This document shows, in pieces, positions 13,260 to 37,577 of a stretch of 64,000 nucleotides of DNA; position 1 is the first letter of the stretch; every line of letters begins with the position of its first letter. Origin of the DNA: Pagrus major (lineage: Eukaryota; Chordata; Actinopteri; Spariformes; Sparidae); assembly GCF_040436345.1 (NCBI RefSeq), contig NC_133223.1, forward strand, positions 27,746,910-27,810,909, written 5' to 3'. The notes beneath the pieces were generated by a model. The model worked only from the letters and a program-made list of their open reading frames with translations. It was not told where the DNA came from and made no database searches. The position numbers were made by a program, and so were the translations under genes.

Positions 13260-16200
13260 AGTGCACCATTTAATAGATAACAGAAAAAAATATAATTACT
13301 TACATCAGTAAGGATGCTTAAATATTACATTTGGATTAAACACTCATCCCTCTATATTTCTTTCCAATGTGAGCGTTCTCTCACTGTGACTGTAGCTCTT
13401 TCATAAAAGTCAAGATATCGTCCTGCATACAAGCACGTAGCCCTGCAACCCGTCACTCTGTGGCTCTAAATCAGTGCCTGATTGTCTTAGGTGACCTTTG
13501 AAAATAAGAGCCACTCAACCTGCATGATTCACCTCCACAGCTGATCACAGAAGAGGTTGCGGGCACACACGTATTCTTCTAACACCATATTGCATTGTTA
13601 TTGAACTGAAGGCATTTTACACTCCCCTGCGCATAAAGGGAGAAATATCATCACACTAACACAACCTGAATACAAGTGTCACTTGACAGAGGACAGCGTG
13701 GGAGAAAGGAAGGCTGTAATTAGATGTGTCTTATAAGAGCAACAATGATTATATAAATAACGAACAGAATTTATGGACTATATAATAGTATTTAAAATCC
13801 GTTGGTGCCAGTTTAAGGCGGCTTTTACAGATAAGAACTATAAAATTTAAGACGTATTAATCCGTCGGCCTCTCTATAAACCATGTTGTGTTCACATCAG
13901 TGCACAAAAGGAGCCAAACGGTGAACACCTACAGGGAATTTAACCGTGCGTTCCAGTCAACAGTGAAATCCACCAGGGCGAAGTGCTCCTCTCACTAATA
14001 ATTACTGTGTTCCCTGGTGAAATTTAAACTCATTCATTCCTTTTGTTCCCTGGTAGAACTTTTAATGTAGAGCCTCTTGAAACATTTTGATTGTGTTTTT
14101 TTAAAATCAAGAATAACAACTAGGAAGCAGACTGACTGTAAACAGAGTTGGTTGGTTGTCATTCTTACTTTTCCTGCAGGCACAATGTAACAAACTGTGG
14201 ATGGTACAACGCAGCATCCAGCGTAACTTGTTATAACGTTATTATTTTCCCAGTAACAAGTTGTGTAAGGTATTACATTTCTAAATCAGTAATTATATCA
14301 GAGTTACAGTTAAGTAAGGCTGCATTGCTGTGTTGCCAGAACAGATTTGTTTTTTGTCCTTGGCTGTCTTAAGATGACGTGTACGTGCGGCAGGTCAAGA
14401 GAGGTCACGTCGGCTACTAGCTAAAAACCTGAACAATGGATAGAGGATAAGGGAGAGAGGTAGACTTTCAACAGCATGAAGTACTCTATTACTAAAAAAA
14501 ATACATTATTTTGAGTTTGTCTCCGTCAAAGATGCAAAGAACATGTCTGTTGTGAACTTTGTGTAAGCAGCAAAATGCTTTCAACCCCCCAAAAACACAA
14601 TATCTAAATTACTGAAGCATCTCATATGGCAGCTCACATTGAAAAAGCTAACATGCTGCGTTTGCCTTCAGGGCTTTTTACCACAAGATGTGCTTGAAAG
14701 GGTCCATTTAAACCCAAACTATTATCTTTATCTAAACCTAACCAAGTAGTTTGGTTGCCTAAACCAAACTGTGACTAATTAACAAAATGAAAATAATAAG
14801 TTAAGTCTAACAATAATAAGTCAACATTGACGTTTGTCTGCTAGGTGACAGTCTTCTGTTTTAAACCATTCATCCTCCACAGCCTCCTCTCTGCAAGGAC
14901 TTTGTCGCTTCGTTGCTCTTTGTGCTTCATCCCCTGACTTTCTAAAGGCTTTCTGGCAGAAAGATTTCTGTCAATCCAAGTGTGACGTCCACATTATACA
15001 GCAGGAATGACACTGCAGAATAGTGTTCCACATGTGATAAGACTTTGGCTACTACAATGCTCGAATAAAACATTCATTCAGTTCAACTACGTTTGACTCT
15101 GTCTCAGACTCTGGTGCAGAAGTGGAGGCAGTAGTGAATGGTATATGAGTCAGCCGGTGACTCATGTGGATTCAATTGGCAGCCCTAAAATAAAAATTCT
15201 GTCAAATCCAGTTTCACTTTTTCCACTTTCCATGTTTTACACTTTTGTTTTACCGACTTAGAGGGAAGGAAGGAGAGAGAGAGGTGGCATGTGACAAAGA
15301 CCGCCAGCTTGGATGTTGTGGTTTTTAATGCTATGTGATGGCAAGTGCAGAAAAACCAGAGGGAAAGTGCTGAGACCATGTTTACATAGCAATCAAATCC
15401 ATAGTCAACTTTTCATATAAATAATTATTAAGCGAAACACAAAACCGTGTCCTGCAAGTAATGATTTGTTCAACAAGAATGATTCACATGGAGCAATGTG
15501 TTTCACTGAAGTCACACTTGCATCATCTGATGCTTCATTCATGTGTTACCATCAGTGACTCATTCATCAGCTGACTGGTAACATCCAATCATGTTCAGAG
15601 AGGTGGACAAAAGCTGTCTTATAACACTTATGACACTTCCACTAGCTCATATGACCATATCAGCATTGTTTACTGCAGCAGTTATCCACCTTCCCAACAT
15701 CCTCCGGTCCCAATTTGCACACCTGTGGACTCACAGACTTTGAGGTGAGTTCCTGGTAGGTCCTTGAGGGTTTTGGGCTGTCCCACCATCAGATTTTTAT
15801 AAATCTGACTCTCAGGTAGTCTGCATCGATATTTTGAAATCTTCTCAAAAGCACTTCATAAATGTTAGGACTGAGCGACAGAATAGACCCTGCTTTGAAA
15901 TCAATATTGCAACAATAGTGTAGGGATGACTATTGGTACTTTCATAAAATACAAACACAAAGAGATTTCTGATCAATACTCATCAGTAATGTGGAAATAA
16001 TGACTAAGTGGGTAAAGCCAAGTATTAGAACAAGTAGAAGAGGCTTATTTCATTTCATGATGAAATACAAGACAATATATAGTCTCATATCACGATGACG
16101 ATGTTTATCATATATGTTGCCCAGCCCCTAATTTTTGCAGACCTTGAATTTGCCCCAGTTCTTTGCGTTGTGATGTTAAACATGGGGATAGCCTGGATGC

Positions 16201-17576
16201 TTTTTTTCTTCAAAAAAAGGTAAACAAACACGAGAGGAGAATATTGTGCACCGGTTTGCCAAAATGTACAAAGAAACTCTACATTGAAAAAGCTTTACAT
16301 GATACATTAAACACATGAATCCTAGTTTGTTTCTTTAAGTGACATCTACTTCTCATCCATTCTGGAAGATGTTTAAATCAGGCAGTCGGGTCCCTGAGTG
16401 CCTCGGCCGTAAAGAAAGTAAAAAACGTAAAATAAAACACTTTTTGGTGTCGTCATGGTAATGTGATTCTTAAAGAATGAAGAGCAGGAACTTTTATTTT
16501 TTTAAGTCCAAAATTCTCACCTCTATTATCAGTTTGATGATACATGACCGGAAATTGGCAATTTGCTGATGTCATGTAGCATCATCTCTGGATATTTTGT
16601 GTATCAAACTCTTGCCCTCTTTCCATCATCTGAGGACACTTACATGGATGTTGGCAGAGAATTTCCAGAAATAACACTTCACAAGACATTTTTATAATGA
16701 TAAACCAAAAATGCAACCACTAACTGGACTTGTGACTTCTTGTACACTACTTTTTATTTCTATATCCTGTCTGGGTCTGGTATCCTTCTGACTATGTAAT
16801 ATATTGTGTTGTGTTTATTGTCTCTTCTACTTATATTTTATCTATTTATTTGTCGTCTCTTCTATTTGTATCTTTTCTATTTATTTCTTAGGGACTACGG
16901 ATGCAAATTAGCAGCTTTGCTATAACCCGGCATGTTTACATAGATATTTAATATCGATGTTCATCAATGTGCACTGTCCCTATCCAAAAATAAAGCACTA
17001 TCTTTAACTTTAATAGTACGGCGCAAAATTACAATAATTATCATACCAAAAGGCAATCAAATAAGCACACAGCGTTTTCTGCAGTATAGAACTAATTAAA
17101 TGGCTCTTGTACCTGATGATCCTGAAAGTCCCTCGCTGTTTTGTTTGTTTGTTTTTCGGAGTGAGGAGCGAGCAGCGCAGGTTCTACTCAGCAGGGTGAG
17201 TGAGCCCAGCTGAAGAATGGCCGACTGCATCCTGTCATGGCGGGGCTGCTGCTAATTGTTTCCTGGAGACCAGTGGCACACCAGACAGCCAGACCTAATT
17301 AGGATTTTCAAACAGTCCAACCTGCCAGATTGTTCAGACCCATTCTGTGAGCGGAGGCGCACAATGACTTTGCAATGATCTTATCAGACATGCACAGTCA
17401 TCCACTGGTGGAAATGTCACATACGGTTACGTAATGGTAAACTCAAAGTCTTAACAAGGACATTTGTCTAATGACTAGTCAATAAACACATCATTACACT
17501 TGGTATAAAATACAATCACTTAGAAAGCAGTATTTCAGCGATTTAATGTGACTTGTTTTAACACAATTTTCATGAC
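13260..17576. other. Intergenic DNA with a small repeat fragment
   Basis: No gene recognised. About 15890-16135 ends in ATCACGATGACGATG and GTTGCCCAGCCCCTAAT, which resembles the end of a common fish interspersed repeat. The rest is AT-rich unique sequence. Confidence 0.4.
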
Positions 17577-18114
17577 AAAGAAGAAGACGACGGCGAAGAA
17601 GACGAAAAGGAAAAGGGAGAGGAAAAAGAGGACAAAAAAGAAGAAGAGGAAGAAGAAGACAAAGAAGGAGAGACAAAGACGAAGATGAAGAGGGAAAAGA
17701 GGATGAGGATGAAGGAGAAGAGGAAGATGTAGAAGAAGACAGGAGAAGGAGAAGACAAAGACAAAGAAGAAGATGAAGAGGAAAAAGAGGACGAGGAGAG
17801 GAGAAGGATAAGAGGTAAACAAAAAAGAAGGAGAAGTAGAAGAAGAGGAAGAAGACAAATAAGAGGAAGACGATGAAGAAGAAGAAAACAAGTATCGGAA
17901 GAAGACAAAGAAGGAGAAGATGAAGAGGAAGTAGAGGAAAAAGACAACGAAGAAGAAGAGGTCGGCGAAGAAGGAGAGGAAGATGAAGAAGATGAAGAGG
18001 AAAAAGAAGAAGAGATTACAACAGAAGAAGAAGAAAAGGAAGAAGACAAGATTACAACAGAAGAAGAAGAAGAAGAAGAAGCAGAAGAAGAAGAAGAAGA
18101 ACGAGGAGGAGAAG

Positions 18115-18145
<31 letters not shown>

Positions 18146-18156
18146 GAAAAGAAGAC
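17577..18156 (+). repeat. Polypurine GAA/GAAG-rich tract ending in (CAA)n
   Basis: About 540 bp in which the plus strand is almost only A and G, built from GAA, GAAG, GAGGAA and GACGAA units, followed by a (CAA)n run at about 18116-18145. Long open frames of Lys/Glu or Ser/Phe on either strand here are products of the repeat, not genes. Confidence 0.92.
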
Positions 18157-21100
18157 TGTGGTAACTCATGATTGTCCTTTCACCTCTGAAAATGAAGTGT
18201 TATAATCTGCAGAGCCTCTAAACTGGCTTTGGCACTCAGTAAACATTGGTGAGCAGCCTCTAAGCCGCAGAGACACACCAAGCTGTATGCCAGCTGTTGT
18301 GTGCCATCCTGCCGCTCGTCCTTTAAAGTGCTGCAGCCAACCAGGATGCATGAAAAATGAGCCAAGATGGACTGAGGATGCCAAATGGCATATACCGCCG
18401 TGTCAGTGGCGTAACAATAAAAATTAATCTATCTCTGAAACTGGAGTAATATTGCATCACATGTCTGACCAGAATTTCCCCCTCCAGGACCGGGACGATT
18501 ATTAGAAAGGGCACACGTACATCTGGTGAGTGTACGAGACTGGCATGTTCAGAGGAAATAGCAGTAGGCACAGCGGTCTCCGCAACACAACAGGACCCCT
18601 CTTTTCAATTTCCTGCTCCAGTTTCCATTCCTGCTTTATTTCGTGCGGGGACCTGTGAAGTGGGAATCGCGGGGAAAGAATGCAGCATTTAGCCGATATG
18701 GCACCGCAGAGCACAAAACAAGGAAATTGATTCTGTCAAAGGCAATATTTGTGATAATGATCTCAATAAAAACATAGGGTGATTTCAAACAGGGTTAGCA
18801 GGATTCCCTCTGGAGATTTCACTTGGAACACAGCAGTGGTCTTTAACTGGCTTTAGAACAAGTGCTGTACAGCTAAAACGTAATACCAGCCTGTTACCTG
18901 ATGTGTCTTTTATTTCCTTATACAAACTAAAGCTTGTCTTTGGTAGTTTGACATCAGGCCTGACATAAGTAGTGTTGATGTCAATGATGTGCATGCTTTT
19001 TCCAGTTTGATTTAGTAGTCAGACAGTTCACGTCTGGGTGGCAGATGTCTTTACATCCTGAGATGATGATGGTGTTCTGGTTTCTGAGGCTGTGTGTCTG
19101 TACTGTCAGTACACACAGAGTTACAACACAACTAGACTTTAAAATGAGACTCTAAAGATGTTTCAGCCATTTTGTACACAAAATATAAGAACTTTTTTTT
19201 TTTCAAGGATCCCTGAAAGGGCCAGAATCATTATTTTTAGAGTTACAGTGTTTAAAATTGAAAGTATTGCTCATAGTGATGAGCCCATACAGAAATATCA
19301 CCTGAATCTACTTAAAAAAAAAGAGGGTGCAGCATATTAGGAATATACTACTGTAGCTGTAGCTGCTGTTAGCTTATTAGCTCAGTTAGCTGTGCAGCTA
19401 GTGGTGCAGACTGGGAGCTTGGAGCGCTGGTTGGTCTTGTTTACACCACTATCTGAGAAGCTTTTGGCAGGGGCTAGCTGGTTAGCATGCTAACTTCATT
19501 AGATATATCTGCAGCACAATACATAGACGTCTTTGACACAGCGTCAGACTGATTTTGGTATTCTATTTAAAATTTAATAATGTTTTAAACTAATTATCTT
19601 ACATATCGAATCTTTAAATATCAAAATCATTTTAGGAAATTACTTTTGTTTATTCATCATAAGAGTTTTTTCTGTTTCCGTTTGGCATTTTAGCTGCATT
19701 CTGTGTTCACTCATTCGTAGTGTGTGACACTCACTGTACATGTGTACGTTTGCAGTGTGTTTATTGTTGAAACAATGTCACCTTTGAAAAAGATTTAATC
19801 TCAATAAGGCTTTAATGATGGGTGTGTGAAAGAGCAAAAGTTTGCGAAAAGTTCATGTCAACGTCCCCAACTTGTTTCCACTGCTGTCAGAGTGGGCAAA
19901 AACAAACAAACAAGTTTTTTGCAGATTTAAGTTATTTCTTTAATGAATTGTTGGGGTGTCCTGGTGGCCCGGTGGTCCTGGTGGCCCAGGGTAAGACACA
20001 TACTATATACCCACAAGACTCTTCAAACACCCCAAGAATCCAAATATATTATTGTTCATGTCATCACAAACCTGTCGTAGAAATATTTAGACCACATACA
20101 TGACAAAAGAACAGATGTATCCAGTATCTCATAATATATTTCCTCATGAAGTATATTGAGTCCATGTTAGACCTGATACAGTGGACAACAAAACTGAGAA
20201 CATGCATCAGAAATGGTCCACATCGTCCAGAGAATCCTGCTGATATCCGATCATAATATTTCTGTCTGTTTGGAGTGGCAGTGTCTCTAGTTTGAGTCCA
20301 GAAGGGGACGTCTCTCCTTCTCTCTCCCCTCATGTCCTGTCAGCTGTTGATCTGAGACCAAAATCATCTTGACATAAAAGAATTGTGATGAAGATTTATA
20401 TATGCAGGACATTTTAAAGCTGAAAATAAACTTGTCAGTGCTCTCTGGTGGACAAATGTAATGCAACACTGTCCCAAAACTACTTTCAACACACAGTATC
20501 TTGGCACAATATATACTGTGACACAAATACACTATCAGACATTATTTTGGCCCATGTGACATATCGGTTGAGCTTTAAAAAACACACAACACAGCACCTC
20601 AGTTGCTTTAGGGCAGTGTGTTCAGTGTGCTTGTGTGTGTGTGTGTGTGTGAGAGAGAGCATGTGCTTCACTAATTAGACTCGTAAAAGTAACACACAGC
20701 AACATGTTCACTAACCTGGATTTCCACATCCAAGGTTGCTACGGGAAGCAGACACAACAACACCCAACAACCATTTATTACCCTAATTGTTTACAGATGT
20801 GTTGTTTATGGATTGCTTGTGTTGCTTTTTGTCACAGCTGAAATTTTCCAATACAGTTCAATAACTGGATCACAGCGACACCTCTATATGAAGCTATAAA
20901 ATGTGCGTTCAGGACTCTACGGTACTTTAAAGCCAAAAAACGTCCCAAGTTTGTGATTATTTTCTGTTCCTTTAAAGGATGACACCCGCTGCAACCTCAA
21001 GATCTGCGTTGCAGAAGGTGCTGGCTCCGACAGCCCTGGCTCAGCTGGAAACATTCTTAAAGTATCACGTTGCTATTATTGGAATGAAAAAATTCCCCCT

Positions 21101-24100
21101 CCATTTTGGGAGGCTCCAATTCCAGTGACCCATCCCACACGATTCTTTAACAATAATGTTTTCCCGGTCTAGTATTTCAACTAGGAAGATCTCAGCCTCT
21201 TTCCTGGAAGGAGAGAAAGAGTGGAAAACACTCCCTCTTTTTTCTGAAGGAACGACTTTTGCTTTTCGTAAAGTGTAATTCAAGCGCTCGTCGTAGGTCA
21301 GACCGGATTAGAATATCAGAAAGAGCTCAAAAATCAAAGGGGTGTATAGCGATAACACACTAACACTCTCAAGCAAACTTTTAGCAATTTTCTTTGCTTT
21401 GAAAAACTCTTTAACTGTTCCATCTTGGGCCCATAAAACCGGAAGGCCTACCAGGGAGCAAAGATGGCATGCAGCAGTTTGCAATCACCATCACTCTGCC
21501 TCCATGACACAAAGGGGAGACCTCCACCCAGCAAGCCTCTGATTAAAAGCAGAACATCAAATCTCATCTTTGTGCCGATGCCACGCGCAGCATGGAGAGG
21601 CCGTGCAGAGCAGCAGGTGTGTGGTATATTGCGTTTGTTTGTGTGTGCATGCTGAGGTTGTCATGGACACAGATGAGGAGCAAGTGTCTTCAGGAGCCAA
21701 AGGCATAATATGACATTCATTGTGATATAAGATTACATTTAAATGTCGTGCAAATGAGCTGTTTTCAGTTAGAGACTGAGCGTGGCAGTGATCCTGAGTA
21801 CGTCTTTAAATAGACTGGTGAAATGTACGTTGTTGTATTGTTGTGTCAGTGTGTTACGAAAGCCTAAAGGGTCGGGTGGGAATGTTGTAACCTTACTGTC
21901 CTAAAGCTTTTTCTGTTCAAAAGATATGTACTGTAAAAAAAACGTCTCGTGCAGTGGCGACAACATACTCTCTGTGGAGTTTGTAGTCACACGCAATGGG
22001 GTTTATTATCCCTGTTGTAATTTACTGGGGAAAACATTTTGGAACAATTTCTGCATCTCAACTCAGGAACAATTTATCCCTATAAATACATTTTTTTTTT
22101 ATCTTAATTCAATAATAAAAGAACAATAGAAAGAACAATAACACTCACCTCATCCTTATTTATATCAACCAACCCCAAAGATATTCTGACAAATATCCCC
22201 AACTGGGGATTTTTTGCTAGTGACTAAGCTAACAACCACATGTTGTAGCCTCACTAAGAAAAACGATATTTTTTCATGGACTCATGTTGTGTTTGCAGAG
22301 TATTTTGAAAACAATGGGGTCGTCGCACTCAGTGCCAAAGGAATGAGTCCTTTTTTGCACTTCCAGTTGCCTCATTTCAAAGTAAATAGGTTTTTTGCCT
22401 CGAATAAGTTTGTGGTTAACATAATTTTCACCTTTTGTTTTGCGACATAAAATACATCAGTAACAACCCCACATTTTAATTATAAAACGTTCAAGTGTGT
22501 TAGAAACCGCGGTTGATAACAAGTGGCTAAATGAGAGTACAGAAGTTGTTGGGGAAGTTAAACATCATCACGCTGAACACAAAGACTTTACAGACGGACT
22601 TTAGTTTCAAACTATTTGAACTCTTTGAACTCTACTTTGAACTTATAGTAAAGTGTGTATAGTATAGTGTGGTGCAAAACTTAGTGATGGTGATGTTACG
22701 CAATCTTGCTAGCTTTTAACCTCTGGTGATTTCATTTATGCTTCAAAAATCATAAAAGGTGGTGCTCATCTGTGAAGATTATCTTGCTGAACAAATTCAG
22801 TATCATAAACTTTTCGCCATAGAGCTCATTTTCTGCAATAATCCAAAATCCAATCCTATCCATCCTATAGGCTTTTTTGCTGAGGGAACCAGGGCGATGC
22901 TATCTTCCACGTTAGCTGTCAAAAACCCGCCATCCTTGCAGCACTCTATAGCTCTCCCTTCACACTTTTTAATCTTAATAACTGTTTTTATCATGAACCC
23001 ATTTTGTAAAACTCTAAAAGAAACATAGAAGAGCTGGATATTAACATTTTGGCATGAAAAAAAATTAAGAGTTCTGCCTCAATGAAATCCTGAAATGACC
23101 CTGTAGGTGACCTCTGACCCAAGTTCTGAAAACTTCAGAACGTTCATCTTTGTAAAAGTATTGAGCGCAAAACTGAGATGACTGTGTTATCATCATGTTA
23201 TACAAGAATAACCATCAGTGTATTCTCCTGTGTTACAGTACAAACACACACACCATCACATATGCAAGTCGTAACGCTGCTGCTGCTGTTTAATGATTGA
23301 ATTACCAAGCTTAAGTTAATACTCAGCGTGCAGCCTGTCATGTTTTATTCACTGCACGTGATGTATGAAATTATTTCAATTTATTATAACAGTCACACTT
23401 CCCGAGTCCTTCCAGTATACACATGTGTATAACCCTGAGATTGGCAGGAACTCACACATGTGCAAGTCATCAAACTTTTACGCAAGTTAATCAAGCTGAC
23501 CTAAAAACCTTTCATGAAACTATGAGCGAATGTGTTTTCCTTCCAGTCTGACTCATACCCCATCCTGACAGACTCTGGGGTTTCAAGATATTGAACAGAC
23601 CCCTCGTCGATCGGAGCTGTTGGGGAGTGAGCGGGGGAGAGCGTGCAGGACAGACACCCACTGTTCATTAATGCGCACATCCTGCTGCGAAGGCGGGTCG
23701 CCCTGGAGACCAGACGTAGGTATCCTAGCAGGAGTGCAGAGAGGATGTGCATTTGCCCCGCGAGCACCTTGTCAGGGAGGAGCTGTTTGTGTGGATCGTG
23801 TTATTGAGTGGGAGGAACATGTAGGGGCACGTCTGACTGCCTCCTCCAGGTCGTGATGGGTTTATAGCCAGAGGTCATCGATGGAACAGTGGCAAACTAA
23901 GTCCTGTGACCTGAGAGGTGATGGAAATCCCCAGAAGATATAGCATAGCACTGAGAAAAAATACCCTTCGATTCACTTTACAACTTCAAAACTGCCTCAT
24001 TGGAGCAGTTTAAGACTTATGATGTACCAGAAAGCTATCAAATAGATCAATAAAAAACTTTTATTAGTCGCATTGGGAAATTCTGTAAGCATTGCATCAT

Positions 24101-24698
24101 GAGGCAGGTTGTGGTTTCAGAGCTCAGTATAAACTCCAAATAAATTTTTCATCCTTGTCAGGATTTTGATCACAGTTCCTTTGATCAAAACCAAAAGAAA
24201 AAGAACAAATGAATATGGAAAACATGTGTTGCTCAATCTGAAAATATTAAGACTGTTTTGTCCTTGAGGATCACTTTGTCAATGCTGAGATTGGGAAATT
24301 AGATCTAAAATATTACACACTGTACAAAGTTTTATTGTATTTTAACACGCAATGACAATCAAGTGTTTATCTATCTATCTAAATGGACCCACCTGCAGAA
24401 ACTCTTAAATCAATTTACATCTCTTCTAATAGATATTGAGCAGTGTGAATGGAGATGTTTTAATCCATTTTAACCTCCTTAACTCTCTTTTAATAGACAG
24501 TGAGCAATACAAATATAGGTGTTTTAATTGAAATGATGTTACTGCTATTAATTTATGTTGAATGCAAAATCGCTTTTATTGTTTAGACGTGCCGTAATCT
24601 AAAAAACGAATGTGCTGTTTTTATATGTGGTGTTATCTGGGCGTCATTTAAAAAAAAAAAAAAACACAGCTTGCTCTCAATGGCCTCCCATGTTTAAA
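18157..24698. other. Intergenic DNA, no gene recognised
   Basis: Contains a (GT)n run at about 20629-20652, a GTTAGCATGCTAAC palindrome near 19482-19495 within a GCTAGC/TTAGC-rich stretch of repeat type, and fragments of the 7.9-kb repeat family at 22300-22450 and 22860-22910. No coding frame stands out. Confidence 0.4.
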
Positions 24699-25046
24699 GG
24701 GGCACTGTGTAGTTTTTGGAGACGAAATTCCAAATTTGACACTATTAATGAGATGATAATACAAACTCAAATATGTTTATTTTTTTCCACAACTGAATAA
24801 ACAAGCTGCTCTCAGAGGAAAATAATGTCCCCAGAACTCTGTTTGTGGCTAGAAAGGTGGCAGGGTCCGCCACATATAAACAGTGTAAAAGTATGAAATC
24901 GTGTTGTCCTTTAAGGTCAGTTTGTTTATTCAGTCGTGAAAACAAAGAGAGTTTGTTTATTTAGTTTGTTTAGGCATAAAAAAAACAATCATTGAAGCTC
25001 TTTCTCTTCTGATTAAAATGTGTTCCCCAAAACTACATAGTGCCCC
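24699..25046 (+). mobile_element. Non-autonomous DNA transposon (MITE) with terminal inverted repeats
   Basis: Left end GGGGCACTGTGTAGTTTTTGG; right end is the inverse of GGGGCACTATGTAGTTTTGGGG. About 348 bp, no coding capacity. A partial copy in the other orientation lies at 891-1195. No clear target duplication is seen, so the superfamily is not assigned. Confidence 0.8.
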
Positions 25047-25065
25047 ACTACATAGTGGTAAAGAT

Positions 25066-25093
25066 AATAATGATGATGATGATGATGATGATG
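25066..25093 (+). repeat. (GAT)n microsatellite
   Basis: Run of ATAATAATGATGATG units directly beyond the right end of the MITE. Confidence 0.85.
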
Positions 25094-25767
25094 GTAAAGG
25101 TACACCCTGTTAAGTAGCCTTATTTGTTTTCTTGATTCATCCCCTTCTTTAGCTTTAGGTTCATTTCAATGTTGATATTTAACAAATGTAAAACTGCTTC
25201 GTATTGCAGCGACAGCAGCGTCACAGCCAATGTCCTGACAGAAAATGATTCACTGGCGCCATCCAGAGGTCGCTCAATGACAGTGACACAAAAACTGGAA
25301 ACATTGAAGGAAAAATCTTTAATTGAATTTGAAACATCTCTGAATCCAATATTTACAGATTTTTTTTCAGTTTAGTAAGAAGTAAAGGCACAGACATGGT
25401 TGGAGTAACTGCGTCACTGCAAATGTTGATTTGAGTTTTTTCTCTTTGAGCCAAAGCCGTTACAAATAATACACATTACAACAATGTTACAGTGGCAAAG
25501 TGCCATTACCAATTAATTGAGCAGTTTACTGAACAAAATTGCAATTTATTTACATCAATAACATTTTTTATATTCTTGAAATAATGCCATTATCTTCAAG
25601 TGTCTCAATAAAAAGTAGAATATCTCAATTTGTAGGAAAAACAACGTATTTCTCATCGGTAGTTGTAATAAAGATCTGATCAAAATGGAGGTAAAATGCC
25701 CCAAAACCTTAAACAACACAGTTGCTCTATATTGATGTAAAATTCTGAAAAGAAAACAACATTTTCA

Positions 25768-25773
25768 TTTATT
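25768..25773 (-). terminator. Candidate polyadenylation signal of gene A
   Basis: AATAAA on the minus strand about 115 nt past the gene A stop codon. It gives a 3' UTR of roughly 140 nt. Another AATAAA on this strand lies at 25550-25545, so a longer UTR is possible. Confidence 0.5.
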
Positions 25774-25888
25774 CTGCTCATAAATAGGCAGCTATTCATG
25801 TGTTAGCTATCCAGGTTTGTGTCATCTGGACCCAGAAAAGCTGCCAAAAACTTGATTTAGGAGTTTTCACTTCCCTCCACAAGTTTCC

Positions 25889-36665
<10,777 letters not shown>

Positions 36666-36707
36666 ATTGTCTGTGTGGGGAACTGAACGAGCCACTGCAT
36701 GGTGAAG

Positions 36708-36715
36708 CTTTTATA
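36708..36715 (-). promoter_or_regulatory. TATA box of gene A
   Basis: TATAAAAG on the minus strand, about 45 nt upstream of the ATG at 36665. It predicts transcription start near 36684 and a 5' UTR of only about 20 nt. A TATA box and a short leader fit a tissue-specific gene such as lactase. A CATAAA element (CDX-like) lies a further 60-70 nt upstream, near 36778. Confidence 0.65.
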
Positions 36716-36865
36716 GCAGCACTGTTTACAAGCTTAAACCTTCAGTCAAACCTGCAGGGGTCACCACCGCTGTGATACTTTATGGTGTTTGGTAAGAGTG
36801 GACACAGCCTTGAAAAACTTCTGATAAAAAGGTCAAACAGGAGGCAAAGATTTATGATGCTAGGT

Positions 36866-36900
36866 AAAAAAAAAAAAAAAAAGAAGTGTGTGTGTGTGTG
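36866..36900 (+). repeat. Poly-A run followed by (TG)n
   Basis: A run of A at 36866-36882 followed by GTGTGTGTGTG to 36900, about 150 bp upstream of the gene A TATA box. Confidence 0.85.
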
Positions 36901-37359
36901 CAGGTCAAGATTTTTGTGTTCAGTTGTAATTTAGCTAAACAACAAACCACAGCTGCTTGTTAGGCGACATATTTTGTTTGTGTTTTGAATCTGACTTGGA
37001 TTCGGAAACATATTTTCTTGAATATTGCTAAAACTTTGATTAGACCACCACTCAATATATTACAGATCTGTGAACTAAGCCACACTAAACTAAAGTATAA
37101 AACGCAAAACTTTTTTGTTTTTGCTCCCATTTTTCTGGAGTTCGAAAAAAAAAAGAGCTAAAACTTTTCATATTCACACAAAAGGCTTATTTTCTCAGCA
37201 TTAGTGAGCACTTCTCCTTTGCCAAGATAATCCATTAACCAGACAGGGGAGGTGTATCAAGGTGCTGATTAAACATGTACTTGGTTGGTTGGTTGGTTTT
37301 ACTGATAAAAATAGCAGCAAAATGTGTTGACAGATTCCACAGGAAGCAACACATGTTGG

Positions 37360-37577
37360 TAAATTGGTAAATGGACTTGCCACACTTTCCACCCATTCAC
37401 ACACACATTCATACACTGATGGCAGAGGCTGCGTTCAAGGTGCCAACCTGCTCATCAGGCGCAATTTGGGGTTCATCTTACCCAGGGATACTTCGACGTG
37501 CAGCCATAATCTGGGGATCAAACCACCGTCCTTCCGATTACAGGACAACTTTACCTCCTGAGCCACAGCTCACAACC
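37360..37577 (-). mobile_element. tRNA-derived SINE between the lactase genes
   Basis: On the minus strand the head reads AGCTGTGGCTCAGGAGG, with B box GGTTTGATCCCC at 37524-37513 and the same body (GAACCCCAAATTGCGCCTGATGAGCAGG type). Tail reaches about 37360. Confidence 0.78.

Noticed and set aside
17535..18169. Two open frames of about 200 codons on the minus strand and one on the plus strand
   Set aside because: They consist of Ser/Phe/Leu or Lys/Glu runs produced by the polypurine repeat; no start context, domain or splice structure supports a protein.
36666..36695. Upstream start for lactase gene A that would add ten residues
   Set aside because: The codon at 36695 is GTG, not ATG; the ATG at 36665 starts directly with a signal peptide.
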